Assembly (NCBI GenBank): GCA_963704875.1
Contig: CAVPIA010000008.1
Span: 1,302,001 to 1,366,000, forward strand
Origin: CAMYOC01 sp963704875
Lineage (GTDB): Bacteria; Pseudomonadota; Gammaproteobacteria; Steroidobacterales; XN24
Direction of reading: 5' to 3'
DNA length: 64,000 nt
Below the pieces are notes generated by a model. That model was given only the letters and a program-made list of their open reading frames with translations. It searched no databases and was not told the DNA's origin. Positions 53,076 to 61,533 of the stretch are shown here, in pieces. Position numbers and translations under genes: made by a program. Position 1 is the first letter of the stretch. Each line of letters starts with the position of its first letter.

Positions 53076-53513
53076 ATGAAAACCATTCACGTCAACATCG
53101 TCAGTGCCGAAGGTGAGATCTTCACCGGTGACGCGACCATGGTGTTTGCGCCGGCCCAGATGGGTGAGGTGGGCATCGCGCCAAACCACGCGCCGTTGCT
53201 GACTGGCCTGAAGCCGGGCGGCGTGCGCGTGCAGCGGCAGTCGGAGAAGGGCGACACCGAAGAGCTGTATTTCTATGTCTCGGGCGGCATCCTCGAGGTG
53301 CAGCCGAAGAAGGTCACGGTGCTGGCGGATTCCGCGATGCGTGCCAAGGACCTCGACGAGGCGGCGGCTGAAGAAGCCCGCAAGCGCGCAGAGGAAATGC
53401 TCAAGGAACGCACCAGCGCGGTCGAAGTGGCCACCGCGCAAGCCGAGCTGGCCGCGGCCGCGGCGCAGATCCACCTGCTGAAGAAGATCAAGAAGGGCGC
53501 CTCCGGCCGCTAG
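53076..53513 (+). CDS. atpC: ATP synthase F1 subunit epsilon
   Basis: A 145-residue subunit that couples the rotor to the c ring and can inhibit ATP hydrolysis. The N-terminal beta sandwich (TIHVNIVSAEGEIFTGDA, GEVGIAPNHAPLLTGLKPG) and the C-terminal two-helix domain are present. It closes the operon and a strong terminator follows 33 bp later. Confidence 0.95.
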   Translation: MKTIHVNIVSAEGEIFTGDATMVFAPAQMGEVGIAPNHAPLLTGLKPGGVRVQRQSEKGDTEELYFYVSGGILEVQPKKVTVLADSAMRAKDLDEAAAEEARKRAEEMLKERTSAVEVATAQAELAAAAAQIHLLKKIKKGASGR

Positions 53514-53545
53514 GTTGGCGGACGCAGGCGGGTCACCTGTCCAGG

Positions 53546-53579
53546 GGCCGTGACGGAGCAATCCGCCACGGCCTTTTTT
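53546..53579 (+). terminator. Intrinsic terminator of the ATP synthase operon
   Basis: Stem GGCCGTG / CACGGCC extended by CGGA / TCCG around a GCAA loop, followed by six T residues. It is a textbook hairpin directly after atpC. Confidence 0.94.
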
Positions 53580-53688
53580 GTTGCCGCGGGGGGGGCCAGC
53601 GCCCTGTCCGGCCGGTATGTGAACTCATCGACTGCGCCATTGGCTCGCGGAACGATACAATGAGGCCTTTACGAACGTCCGGTGAGTC

Positions 53689-55056
53689 ATGTCCGTAGAG
53701 ATCGTCATTCTTGCTGCAGGCCAGGGTACGCGGATGTATTCCGACCTGCCGAAGGTACTGCAACCGTTGGCCGGCCGGCCGATGCTGGCACATGTGATTG
53801 ACGCTGCCGAGGCGGCGGGGTGCGAAGGCGTCCATGTGGTCTATGGCTTCGGCGGAGACGAGGTTCAGGCCGCGATGGGTCACCGCCCGGTCTTCTGGGC
53901 GCACCAGGCAGAACAGCTGGGTACCGGACATGCCGTGGCCCAGGCGCTGCCGGGCATCCAGGACGAGCAAATCGTCGTGGTGGCCTATGGCGATGTGCCA
54001 TTGATCCGGCCAGAAACGCTGAGCCGCCTGGCGGAAAAAGCCACGCCGGATGCGCTGGTGATCCTCACCGCGGTGATCGACGACCCCGCTGGTTACGGCC
54101 GGATTATCCGTGACGCCGACGGTCAGGTGACACGTATCGTCGAACAAAAGGACGCCAGCCCCGAAGAACAGGAAATCCGCGAAATCAACACCGGACTCGT
54201 GGCCGCGCCTGCGTCGAGGTTGCGCGACTGGCTGTCGCGCGTAGGCAATGACAACTCCCAGGGCGAGTACTACCTGACCGACATAGCTGAACTCGCGGTG
54301 GCGGACGGTGTGCCGGTTTTCGCCGAGCGTGCCAACTCCGCCGCCGAGGTAGCGGGGATCAATGACCGGAGCCAGCTGGCGACCGCGGAAGCGAGTATCC
54401 GCCGCCGACGGGCCGAGGCGCTGATGAGTCAGGGCTGCACGCTGGCGGATCCTGCACGGATCGATATTCGGGGCCCGTTGGTCAGCGGTCGCGATGTGTT
54501 TGTCGATGTCGGCGTCGTGTTCGAGGGCCGGGTAGAGCTTGGCGACCGGGTACGCATCGGGCCGTATTGCGTTCTGCGCGATGCCATTGTCGAAGCAGAC
54601 ACCACGATCCTGCCGCACAGCCTGATCGAGCAAAGCCATATCGGGCCGAGCTGTAATATCGGTCCGTTTGCCCGTTTGCGGCCTGGAACCCGTCTCGCGG
54701 CCAGGGCCAAGGTCGGCAACTTTGTCGAGATCAAGAACACTGAGCTGGGCGAAGGCAGCAAGGCCAATCATCTGAGTTATGTCGGGGATGCGGTCGTCGG
54801 CAAGGATGTGAATATCGGCGCCGGCACGATCACCTGCAACTATGACGGCGCCAACAAGCACCGGACTGTTATCGGCGACCGCGCGTTTATCGGTTCCGGG
54901 GTCGAACTGGTGGCGCCGGTGGAAGTCGGTGAGGGCGCGACCATCGGTGCCGGGTCTACCCTCGGCAAGGATGCGCCTGCGGAACAGCTGACTGTGGCCC
55001 GGGCGCGGCAGGTAAGCATCAGCAGCTGGCGGCGGCCGGTAAAGAAAAAGGACTGA
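53689..55056 (+). CDS. glmU: Bifunctional UDP-GlcNAc pyrophosphorylase / GlcN-1-P acetyltransferase
   Basis: A 455-residue enzyme that acetylates glucosamine-1-phosphate and then makes UDP-N-acetylglucosamine. The N-terminal uridylyltransferase has LAAGQGTRMYSDLPKVLQPL. The C-terminal left-handed beta helix has hexapeptide repeats and NFVEIKNTELGEGSKANHLS with the catalytic His, ending in the arginine-rich tail. It starts a new unit after the atp terminator and lies 88 bp before glmS. Confidence 0.96.
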   Translation: MSVEIVILAAGQGTRMYSDLPKVLQPLAGRPMLAHVIDAAEAAGCEGVHVVYGFGGDEVQAAMGHRPVFWAHQAEQLGTGHAVAQALPGIQDEQIVVVAYGDVPLIRPETLSRLAEKATPDALVILTAVIDDPAGYGRIIRDADGQVTRIVEQKDASPEEQEIREINTGLVAAPASRLRDWLSRVGNDNSQGEYYLTDIAELAVADGVPVFAERANSAAEVAGINDRSQLATAEASIRRRRAEALMSQGCTLADPARIDIRGPLVSGRDVFVDVGVVFEGRVELGDRVRIGPYCVLRDAIVEADTTILPHSLIEQSHIGPSCNIGPFARLRPGTRLAARAKVGNFVEIKNTELGEGSKANHLSYVGDAVVGKDVNIGAGTITCNYDGANKHRTVIGDRAFIGSGVELVAPVEVGEGATIGAGSTLGKDAPAEQLTVARARQVSISSWRRPVKKKD

Positions 55057-55144
55057 ACTGGGAGATCGGTCGCGGATAATATCCGCTCAATCCGGTATAC
55101 AGATCCCCCGAATAGTTCACCCAACAGCTGGAGCGAGAGTCGTT

Positions 55145-56980
55145 ATGTGCGGAATCGTCGGAGCCATCGCGGAACGTAACGTCGTTCCCATCCTGCTCGA
55201 AGGCCTGCGTCGTCTTGAATACCGCGGCTACGATTCAGCCGGGACAGCCGTGCTGGACGGCGACGGACGCATCCAGCGCTGCAGAGCCAAGGGTAAAGTC
55301 CAGCGTCTGGTGGACAGCCTGGAGCAGAAACCCATCCGAGGACGTAACGGCATCGCGCACACCCGTTGGGCAACTCACGGCGTGCCCAGCGAACGAAATG
55401 CCCACCCGCAAATGTCCGGTGACAGTGTCGCCCTGGTGCACAACGGCATCATCGAGAACTTCGAGAGCCTGCGTGATGAACTGATCGGTCGCGGTCAGGC
55501 ATTTGAATCCGAGACCGATACCGAGATCGTCGCCCACCTGATTCGCGAGGCGCTGGGCGAGAGCGACACCTTGCTTGAAGCGGTAACCCGCGTGGTCAAA
55601 CGTTTGCGCGGCGCGTACGCGCTGGCGGTTGTCGCCGAAAGCGATCCGGAATGTATTGTCGTGGCTCGCCAGGGCTGCCCGGTCGTCGCAGGCATCGGCA
55701 TCGGCGAGTGTTTTGTTGCCTCAGACGTTTCCGCGCTGCTTCCGGTTACCCGGCGCTTCATGTTTCTTGAAGAAGGCGACGTCGCCTGTATCAGCCGGCT
55801 CGGCGTGGATGTCTACGATGCCGATGGCAAGCCCGCGCGGCGGCCGATCAAAGAGAGCGAGCTCGCCGCCAACGCGATGGAGCGTGGCCAGTATCGCCAC
55901 TACATGGAGAAAGAAATCCATGAGCAGCCGAGGGCGGTCGCGGAGACGCTGGAAGAACGTATCGGTGGCGGCCGGGTGTTGGCCCAGGCCTTTGGTCCGG
56001 GCGCAGATGAAGTGTTCGCGCGTACGCGCGCGGTACAAATCGTTGCCTGTGGCACCAGTTATCACGCCGGGCTGGTGGCCCGTTATCTGATCGAGAGCAT
56101 CTGCCGTATCCCGTGCATGGTCGAGATCGCCAGCGAGTATCGCTATCGGCAACCGGTCGTGCCCGACGACACCCTCTACGTCACCCTGTCCCAATCTGGC
56201 GAAACGCTGGATACGCTGGAAGCACTACGCGCCGCTCGGGGCATGGGTTATCTCTCGATACTCGGGATTTGCAACGCGCCCGAGAGCGCACTGGTCCGTG
56301 AATCAGACCTGGTAATGATGACGCGGGCCGGACCCGAGATCGGAGTCGCCTCGACCAAGGCATTCACCACGCAACTGGCGGCGTTGAGTTTGCTGGTGCT
56401 GTCGCTGGCCCGGTGCCGCGGCCTCGATGAGGAAGTGGAACAGCAGCTGGTCGCCGAACTGGCCGCATTGCCGGCCTTGCTGGAAGACATCCTGCAGATG
56501 AATTCCGCCATCGAAGAACTGGCGGAGCGTTTTGTCGATAAACAGCATGCCCTTTTTCTGGGCCGCGGAATCCAGTATCCAATCGCCATGGAAGGGGCGC
56601 TAAAGCTCAAGGAAATTTCGTATATTCACGCCGAGGCTTACCCGGCCGGCGAGCTGAAGCACGGCCCGCTGGCGCTGGTAGACGCCGACATGCCGGTGGT
56701 CACCGTGGCGCCGAACAACGAGTTGCTGGAAAAGCTGAAAGGCAACATCCAGGAGGTCCGCGCGCGTGGCGGAGAGCTGATCGTGTTTGCGGATCCGGAC
56801 GCGGGTATCGCGCCCGCTGACGGCATCTTTGTGATGGAGATGCCGCGTCACATCACCGAGTTCCAGGCGCCGATCGCGTTCACCGTGCCGCTGCAGCTGT
56901 TGTCCTATCATGTCGCCGTGCTCAAAGGCACCGACGTAGATCAGCCACGCAATCTGGCGAAGTCGGTCACGGTCGAATAG
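55145..56980 (+). CDS. glmS: Glutamine-fructose-6-phosphate aminotransferase
   Basis: A 611-residue enzyme that makes glucosamine-6-phosphate from fructose-6-phosphate and glutamine, the first step to UDP-GlcNAc. The N-terminal glutaminase domain starts with MCGIVGAIAERN, where Cys2 is the nucleophile. Two SIS domains follow (CGTSYHAGLVARYL, LSQSGETLDTLEALR and the C-terminal LKEISYIHAEAYPAGELKHGP). It ends in KSVTVE, the typical C terminus. No glmS ribozyme is expected or seen in this group. Confidence 0.97.
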   Translation: MCGIVGAIAERNVVPILLEGLRRLEYRGYDSAGTAVLDGDGRIQRCRAKGKVQRLVDSLEQKPIRGRNGIAHTRWATHGVPSERNAHPQMSGDSVALVHNGIIENFESLRDELIGRGQAFESETDTEIVAHLIREALGESDTLLEAVTRVVKRLRGAYALAVVAESDPECIVVARQGCPVVAGIGIGECFVASDVSALLPVTRRFMFLEEGDVACISRLGVDVYDADGKPARRPIKESELAANAMERGQYRHYMEKEIHEQPRAVAETLEERIGGGRVLAQAFGPGADEVFARTRAVQIVACGTSYHAGLVARYLIESICRIPCMVEIASEYRYRQPVVPDDTLYVTLSQSGETLDTLEALRAARGMGYLSILGICNAPESALVRESDLVMMTRAGPEIGVASTKAFTTQLAALSLLVLSLARCRGLDEEVEQQLVAELAALPALLEDILQMNSAIEELAERFVDKQHALFLGRGIQYPIAMEGALKLKEISYIHAEAYPAGELKHGPLALVDADMPVVTVAPNNELLEKLKGNIQEVRARGGELIVFADPDAGIAPADGIFVMEMPRHITEFQAPIAFTVPLQLLSYHVAVLKGTDVDQPRNLAKSVTVE

Positions 56981-57169
56981 CAAGGCGGTAGCCAGGCAGC
57001 AGAAGGCCCGTGTCAATAGCGTTTGAACTCGCTGACAGACAATTGCAATTTGCGGCCGCGCTAACACAACAATTATTGAAAAGAGCGGCTACTGACGTCA
57101 TGTTCAACGCGCCGTCAACAGGCGAGTTCTGACCCAAAGCGGACTTTTGCCAAGTTTGCTGACACTAAT

Positions 57170-57379
57170 TCAGAAAATAAGAAAATCAGCGGCATTGATG
57201 TCCAGGGTGCTTCCAGCATAGGCCGATGCAAATTCTGGCGGAATCGCGAGGACGTTGCGGCCCTCGAAACTGTAAATCCTGTAAGTCAGTTCGGGAACGC
57301 AGACCTGCAGCTGAGGACCGCTTATGACCATAGAGTCATTTTTGTTCACATCATCCAAAATGCTGGATAATGCCGACAT
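57170..57379 (-). CDS. Small hypothetical protein
   Basis: Open frame of 69 residues from an ATG at 57379 (a TTG at 57394 would extend it). The sequence SALSSILDDVNKNDSMV... to the ending NAADFLIF has balanced composition and looks protein-like, but no family was recognised. It lies in the lower-GC junction between glmS and the MFS gene, on the opposite strand, and overlaps a possible 38-residue frame at 57324-57440 on the plus strand. It could be a shadow; only one of the two is likely real. Confidence 0.3.
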   Translation of the reverse strand: MSALSSILDDVNKNDSMVISGPQLQVCVPELTYRIYSFEGRNVLAIPPEFASAYAGSTLDINAADFLIF

Positions 57380-57445
57380 GAACGAAACCGCCAAAGAATC
57401 AGCTGATAAGGTTGCTGCGGCACCGGTATCCGCCTGTTAAAACTC

Positions 57446-58714
57446 TTGGGCTATTCATCCCGTAACCTGACCCTGCTAACGCTTATCGTCGCAGGCGAAT
57501 CCGCTTTTCTGTTGCCGTTTGTACTACCGCGCATTTTCCGGCCGGCTATTCTGGATGTCTTTGGATTGACCAATCTCGATCTGGGAATCGCCTTCTCGGT
57601 ATACGGCATTGTCGCAATGGCGGCTTATTTTCTCGGCGGGCCCCTGGCCGACCGGTTTAGTCCACGGAAAATGCTGGCTATGGCGCTTATGGCAACCGCT
57701 GCATGTGGTCTGGTGTTGCTGGCAGACCCTGCATTCGAACTAATGGTCGCACTTTATGCGGCCTGGGGCGTCACCACGATCGCGCTGTTCTGGGCACCGT
57801 TAATAAAGGCCACACGCGACTGGGGTGGCACAGACACCCAGGGCGCAGCATTCGGCCTGCTGGACGGCGGGCGGGGACTCCTCGCAGCACTTGCGGCATC
57901 TGTTCTTGTGGCGGTTCTCGGGACTATTTTGCCAGCAGACCCCGATGCAGCCACTGTCGATCAACGTGCCCGCGCACTCATGTTGCTCATTACATTACTT
58001 TGCGCCTTTACCGCAGCGGCAGCTTTGCTGGTGTGGTTCGCTCTGCCATCCCAGACGAGCGCAGGGTCAGATTCCGATTATCGGTTCAGTCTTAAAGCCA
58101 TCCTGCGGGTGTACCGATTGCCGACGGTCAGGTTACAGGCTTTGATCATCTTGTGCGCCTACGTGGGTTTCAAGGCAACCGATGATTTTTCCCTTTACGC
58201 TCACGAGGTGCTCGGCGTCGATGAAGTTAATGCGGCTGCGGCAGGTACGCTGTCACTGTGGATCAGGCCCATTGCAGCTGTGGGCGCAGGATTTATCGCC
58301 GACCGCTTTGGTTCAGCAAGAATGACACTGCTCAGTTTTGTCCTGCTCACAGCCGGCAGTCTGATGCTTGCTTCGGGCTTAATTCAAACCGGCATGACGA
58401 TACCGTTTCTTCTGACCATTGTTACCGCCAGCCTGGGCATCTTTGCGTTGAGAGGTCTGTATTACGCGATTATGAAGGAAGGCCGGGTTCCGCTCACATT
58501 CACTGGCAGCGCAGTCGGTTTGGTTTCACTGATTGGCTACACACCTGACGTCTTTATGGGGCCTTTAACGGGTTTCCTGCTGGATACATCACCGGGCGCT
58601 ACCGGGCACCAACATGTTTTTATGGTCGTTAGTGGATTTGCTGTCATGGGAATAATCGCGAGTCGAATGTTTTCGCGTTCCGCGGAGGGGATGTCGTTTG
58701 ACACAAGGACTTAA
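57446..58714 (+). CDS. Major facilitator superfamily transporter
   Basis: About 422 residues with twelve predicted membrane segments. The MFS signature between helices 2 and 3 is GGPLADRFSPRKMLAMAL, and a second copy, GFIADRFGSARMTLL, lies in the C-terminal half. The layout resembles NarK-like and sugar-phosphate transporters; the substrate cannot be named. It begins with TTG at 57446 and the frame closes at 57407 upstream, so no ATG is available. Its start lies 5 bp after a possible 38-residue leader frame. It begins the accessory region downstream of glmS. Confidence 0.82.
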   Translation: MGYSSRNLTLLTLIVAGESAFLLPFVLPRIFRPAILDVFGLTNLDLGIAFSVYGIVAMAAYFLGGPLADRFSPRKMLAMALMATAACGLVLLADPAFELMVALYAAWGVTTIALFWAPLIKATRDWGGTDTQGAAFGLLDGGRGLLAALAASVLVAVLGTILPADPDAATVDQRARALMLLITLLCAFTAAAALLVWFALPSQTSAGSDSDYRFSLKAILRVYRLPTVRLQALIILCAYVGFKATDDFSLYAHEVLGVDEVNAAAAGTLSLWIRPIAAVGAGFIADRFGSARMTLLSFVLLTAGSLMLASGLIQTGMTIPFLLTIVTASLGIFALRGLYYAIMKEGRVPLTFTGSAVGLVSLIGYTPDVFMGPLTGFLLDTSPGATGHQHVFMVVSGFAVMGIIASRMFSRSAEGMSFDTRT

Positions 58715-59071
58715 GGTGATGGCTATGGCCCGATAGAACCACAGCGAAGTTGGTTGACAGCTCGATAGCTCAAGTGTCCGCTTTTGGCTGCGGATTCAAT
58801 TGATCGATGCAACACCTAAACTCTATCACCGTGTAGAGGGGGATGTTGCAGATGGGATTACGCAAGAGGCGTCTAGTAAAGCTTTGCATGAGCTACTGAA
58901 AACCACGTCCACTTGAGAAAGGAGGGACCACTCTCGGCCGTTCCGCGCCGGTTGGATTGCCCCCTTCTAATCGGAGACAATTAGTTAGGTCGGATCATGC
59001 CGCTTCTGGCCGATTCCAGTCGCTGATCAGGTCGTATTTGGAGGACTCACCGTCAATCAGACAGCTTGAAG
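58715..59071. other. Intergenic stretch with a short coding remnant
   Basis: The 357 bp between the MFS gene and the convergent TPR gene have no intact gene. An open frame at 58758-58916 on the plus strand ends LIDATPKLYHRVEGDVADGI ... ELLKTTST and has no good start or ribosome site. It may be the 3' end of a lost gene, and no family was recognised. No terminator, tRNA or insertion sequence end was seen. Confidence 0.35.
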
Positions 59072-61030
59072 TTAGCGAGACTTCCTTAGTAATTCCTGGA
59101 ATCGCTCGTCATCACGTAGCTGCTGGAGATCAGGATCGGTTTCCAGAAACCGGGAGTAGCGCGGATCCATTTCCAGGGAATCTTCAAGGGCTGCAATCGC
59201 CGCCTCCCGGTCATTTGCCACCAGTCTCTCCAGCGCCTTGAAATAAAACGCCTCCGAATTTCGATTGGATGTTTCTATCGAATTGTCGACCAGTTCAAGC
59301 GCCTTGTCCGGCTGACCCAGGTAGGCGTAATAGAGTCCAAGCAGTCCGATTGATTTCCAGTCCTCGCTATTTATCTTCAGGCTGGCTTCAGCGAGCTCAG
59401 CTGCGCGTCCATAGGCGGCTCTCGATTCCTCCTCCTTGCCGGGAACAAATCGATAGGATTCGGCGAGTCGGCCCCACAGGCGATGGTCGTCGGGTGCCAG
59501 CTCAATCGCTTTAAGCTGCATCTCAGCTGCGTCGGCAAAGCGACCGGCGTAGTAGTGCCTTATGCCAAGATTGGTGAAGCCTTGCCTGCTCGGTTTCAGA
59601 CGCAGCGATTCCTCGGTCGCGATATTGGCCTTTTCAACATCGCCAAGCATCGAATATGCGGCACCCAGGCCTCCAAACGCGGACGCAGCATCCGGTGCCA
59701 GTTCTGTGGCGATACCAAATTCCCTGACCGCCTCCTCATAGCGCTCGGTACGGTAATAGAAGCTGCCAAGCGCTTCATGAGCGCGCCAGTAGTTTCTCTT
59801 TAGCTCCACTGCCTGCAAATAATATTCTTCGGCCTCGCCTCGCCTGTCCTGCTCCTGGCGGATTTGGCCGAATTGAATATAAGCATCGACCGCGACCGGA
59901 TCCAGCGCCAGGGCACGATTAAGTTGCTCTTCGGCCTGGTCATACCAACCCCGGTATCGGAACAGATTGCCCAGCGCCAGATGGATCTCGATGTTCAGCC
60001 CCGGATCAAGCTCGGTTGCTTTCTGGCAAGCATCCTGCGCAGCCTCAAAGTCGCCGCTGCTTCTCGAGGCTTCGAACAGGCGAAGTTCTGCCTCGCAAAT
60101 CCCGGCATAGGCACGCGCAAACCGCGGATCAATGTCGAGCGCTTTTTCGAATAACGTGATGGCTATTCGCATGACGTCTTCATCCCGCGAACTACGCAAG
60201 CGACCGCTGCCCTCCAGATAGAAGACATAGGCATCAGTATTTTCTGTCGGCTTTGCTCTGAGCTCGGTTTCAGACTCAACCGACATCACAATCTTCAACT
60301 CGTTGACTACAGCGGCCGCGATTTCCTGCTGAATATCAAAGATGTCGTCAAGTGGCCGTTCGTAGACATCACTCCAATCTTCGTACCCGGAACTGCCGTC
60401 GGTTAAGCGCGCCGCAACTCGAATCCGCTCGCCACTTTGGCGGGCACTTCCTTCAAGCACATGGCGGACCTGTAGAAGTTCGGCAACGGTGCGGATGTCA
60501 ATGGACTGATCCCGAAACTGGAAGGACGACGTTCGCGCCGCCACCTTCAACTCCGAGATCTTGCCCAACAGATAGAGAATTTCTTCGGCCAGTCCGGCAG
60601 CAAAGTAATCAACTTCGGACTCGGAGCTGATGTTCTCGAAGGCAAGAACCGCGATGGAATTGGCCGGCACCTCGGGCTGCGCTTCTGCTTCCACCATGGT
60701 CGTCGCAGCGGGAACCGCATAGTCGAGGAAACGGACGACGAGAACGTATGTCGCCCCGCCGAGCAACACCGCAAGAATCACCGCGTAAACCAGGTCTGAC
60801 TTTTTCTGTGGTCGCGGACTTTCGCTGTCACCGATCCATAACGGCAGGTCGAAGACGAGACCCTCAGCACGGATGTCTATCACCCAGGCCAGGACGAACG
60901 AAATCGGAAATCCAACTATCGAAATAAGGACCAGCGAGCGCATGATCCAGGGAGGAAAACCCAATGGCTCCAGAACTGTCTCGGCAATCTGCAGAACGAG
61001 CCAAACAGTAACCGCGTAGATAGCGACCAC
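59072..61030 (-). CDS. Membrane TPR protein with TolB/FlgO-like domain
   Basis: At least 652 residues. Membrane segments lie near 3-20, 28-50 and 79-101. A linker leads to a TolB N-terminal/FlgO-like domain (about 122-245) with SIAVLAFENISSESEVDYFAAGLAEEI and RHVLEGSARQSGERIRVAARLTD. From about residue 255 to the end there are tandem TPR units (ALALDPVAVDAYIQFGQI, ELAPDAASAFGGLGAAYSML). The true start is probably upstream of the GTG at 61030: the frame stays open to 61112 and encodes RRRRIFRVVAIYAV, the conserved basic cytoplasmic start of this family. No ATG exists there, so a rare start such as ATT at 61087 must be considered. It is divergent from the caspase operon. Confidence 0.85.
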   Translation of the reverse strand: MVAIYAVTVWLVLQIAETVLEPLGFPPWIMRSLVLISIVGFPISFVLAWVIDIRAEGLVFDLPLWIGDSESPRPQKKSDLVYAVILAVLLGGATYVLVVRFLDYAVPAATTMVEAEAQPEVPANSIAVLAFENISSESEVDYFAAGLAEEILYLLGKISELKVAARTSSFQFRDQSIDIRTVAELLQVRHVLEGSARQSGERIRVAARLTDGSSGYEDWSDVYERPLDDIFDIQQEIAAAVVNELKIVMSVESETELRAKPTENTDAYVFYLEGSGRLRSSRDEDVMRIAITLFEKALDIDPRFARAYAGICEAELRLFEASRSSGDFEAAQDACQKATELDPGLNIEIHLALGNLFRYRGWYDQAEEQLNRALALDPVAVDAYIQFGQIRQEQDRRGEAEEYYLQAVELKRNYWRAHEALGSFYYRTERYEEAVREFGIATELAPDAASAFGGLGAAYSMLGDVEKANIATEESLRLKPSRQGFTNLGIRHYYAGRFADAAEMQLKAIELAPDDHRLWGRLAESYRFVPGKEEESRAAYGRAAELAEASLKINSEDWKSIGLLGLYYAYLGQPDKALELVDNSIETSNRNSEAFYFKALERLVANDREAAIAALEDSLEMDPRYSRFLETDPDLQQLRDDERFQELLRKSR

Positions 61031-61146
61031 ACGGAAGATTCTACGACGGCGGATTTCAGCCGCCAGCCTGCGGAAAAAACGTGGAATATCTACGGTCCGG
61101 CCTCTTGGTCGTTATTCGAGCGACACAGCTAGTCCCTTGTGATAGC

Positions 61147-61173
61147 TGAACATTCTCGCTTTTCTGATGTTCA
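61147..61173. promoter_or_regulatory. Inverted repeat in the divergent TPR/caspase intergenic region
   Basis: Perfect 7-bp arms TGAACAT (61147-61153) and ATGTTCA (61167-61173) around a 13-bp spacer, arm centres 20 bp apart, or two helical turns. It lies between the TPR gene and the repeat-protein gene, just ahead of a TATGCT -10-like element at 61179-61184. It is a fair operator candidate for a dimeric regulator. Confidence 0.45.
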
Positions 61174-61222
61174 CAGTCTATGCTCTTTGGCCTGAAAATT
61201 GGTGATAGCGGAGGAGGCAACC

Positions 61223-61438
61223 ATGACCATGAATACGGATCCAAGAAGTGGCGGTTCCGGTAATCGCGTTGGTGAAGAAGACGATCGACCGGGCGAAGAG
61301 GACGATCGACCCGGGGAGGAAGACGATCGGGTCGGCGAAGAGGACGACCGGGTTGGTGAAGAGGACGATCGGGTTGGTGAAGAGGACGATCGGGTTGGTG
61401 AAGAGGACGATCGGCCTGGGGAAGAAGACGACCGCTAG
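61223..61438 (+). CDS. Acidic heptad-repeat small protein (GEEDDR repeats)
   Basis: A 71-residue protein with a short Ser/Gly/Asn-rich head and then eight uninterrupted seven-residue repeats of the form (V/P)GEEDDR, ending exactly at the last Arg and stop. A strong ribosome site GGAGGAGG stands 5 bases before the ATG, which argues that it is translated. It has no signal peptide or membrane segment and a net charge of about -3 per repeat. No known family was recognised. It is 71 bp ahead of the first caspase gene. The regular single Arg in an acidic context suggests a protease target, inhibitor or scaffold; that is inference. Confidence 0.7.
   Translation: MTMNTDPRSGGSGNRVGEEDDRPGEEDDRPGEEDDRVGEEDDRVGEEDDRVGEEDDRVGEEDDRPGEEDDR
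61268..61435 (+). repeat. Eight 21-bp tandem repeats inside the acidic protein gene
   Basis: Eight direct units of 21 bp, in frame, each containing the core GAAGA(A/G)GACGA(T/C)CG with silent third-base changes between units. Most units carry the palindrome CGATCG. Units 4 to 7 are the most alike, pointing to recent expansion by slippage. Confidence 0.93.
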
Positions 61439-61533
61439 GGCGCTGATCGGCTGTTGCCAGGCTTCCTTCGGATTTTCTCGTTTCGCACATTCGGCACTAT
61501 TGACGTCGCATGCGATTGCGACAGCTGTTGTTT

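Noticed and set aside
53533..54861. 442-codon open frame antisense to glmU
   Set aside because: Shadow of glmU; it also runs across the atp terminator.
61268..61435. Tandem 21-bp repeats as a CRISPR array
   Set aside because: Units are contiguous with no spacers and stay in frame.
61056..61490. Proline/arginine-rich open frame on the minus strand across the tandem repeats
   Set aside because: It is the antisense of the 21-bp repeats; the sense strand has the strong ribosome site and exact repeat-to-stop fit.
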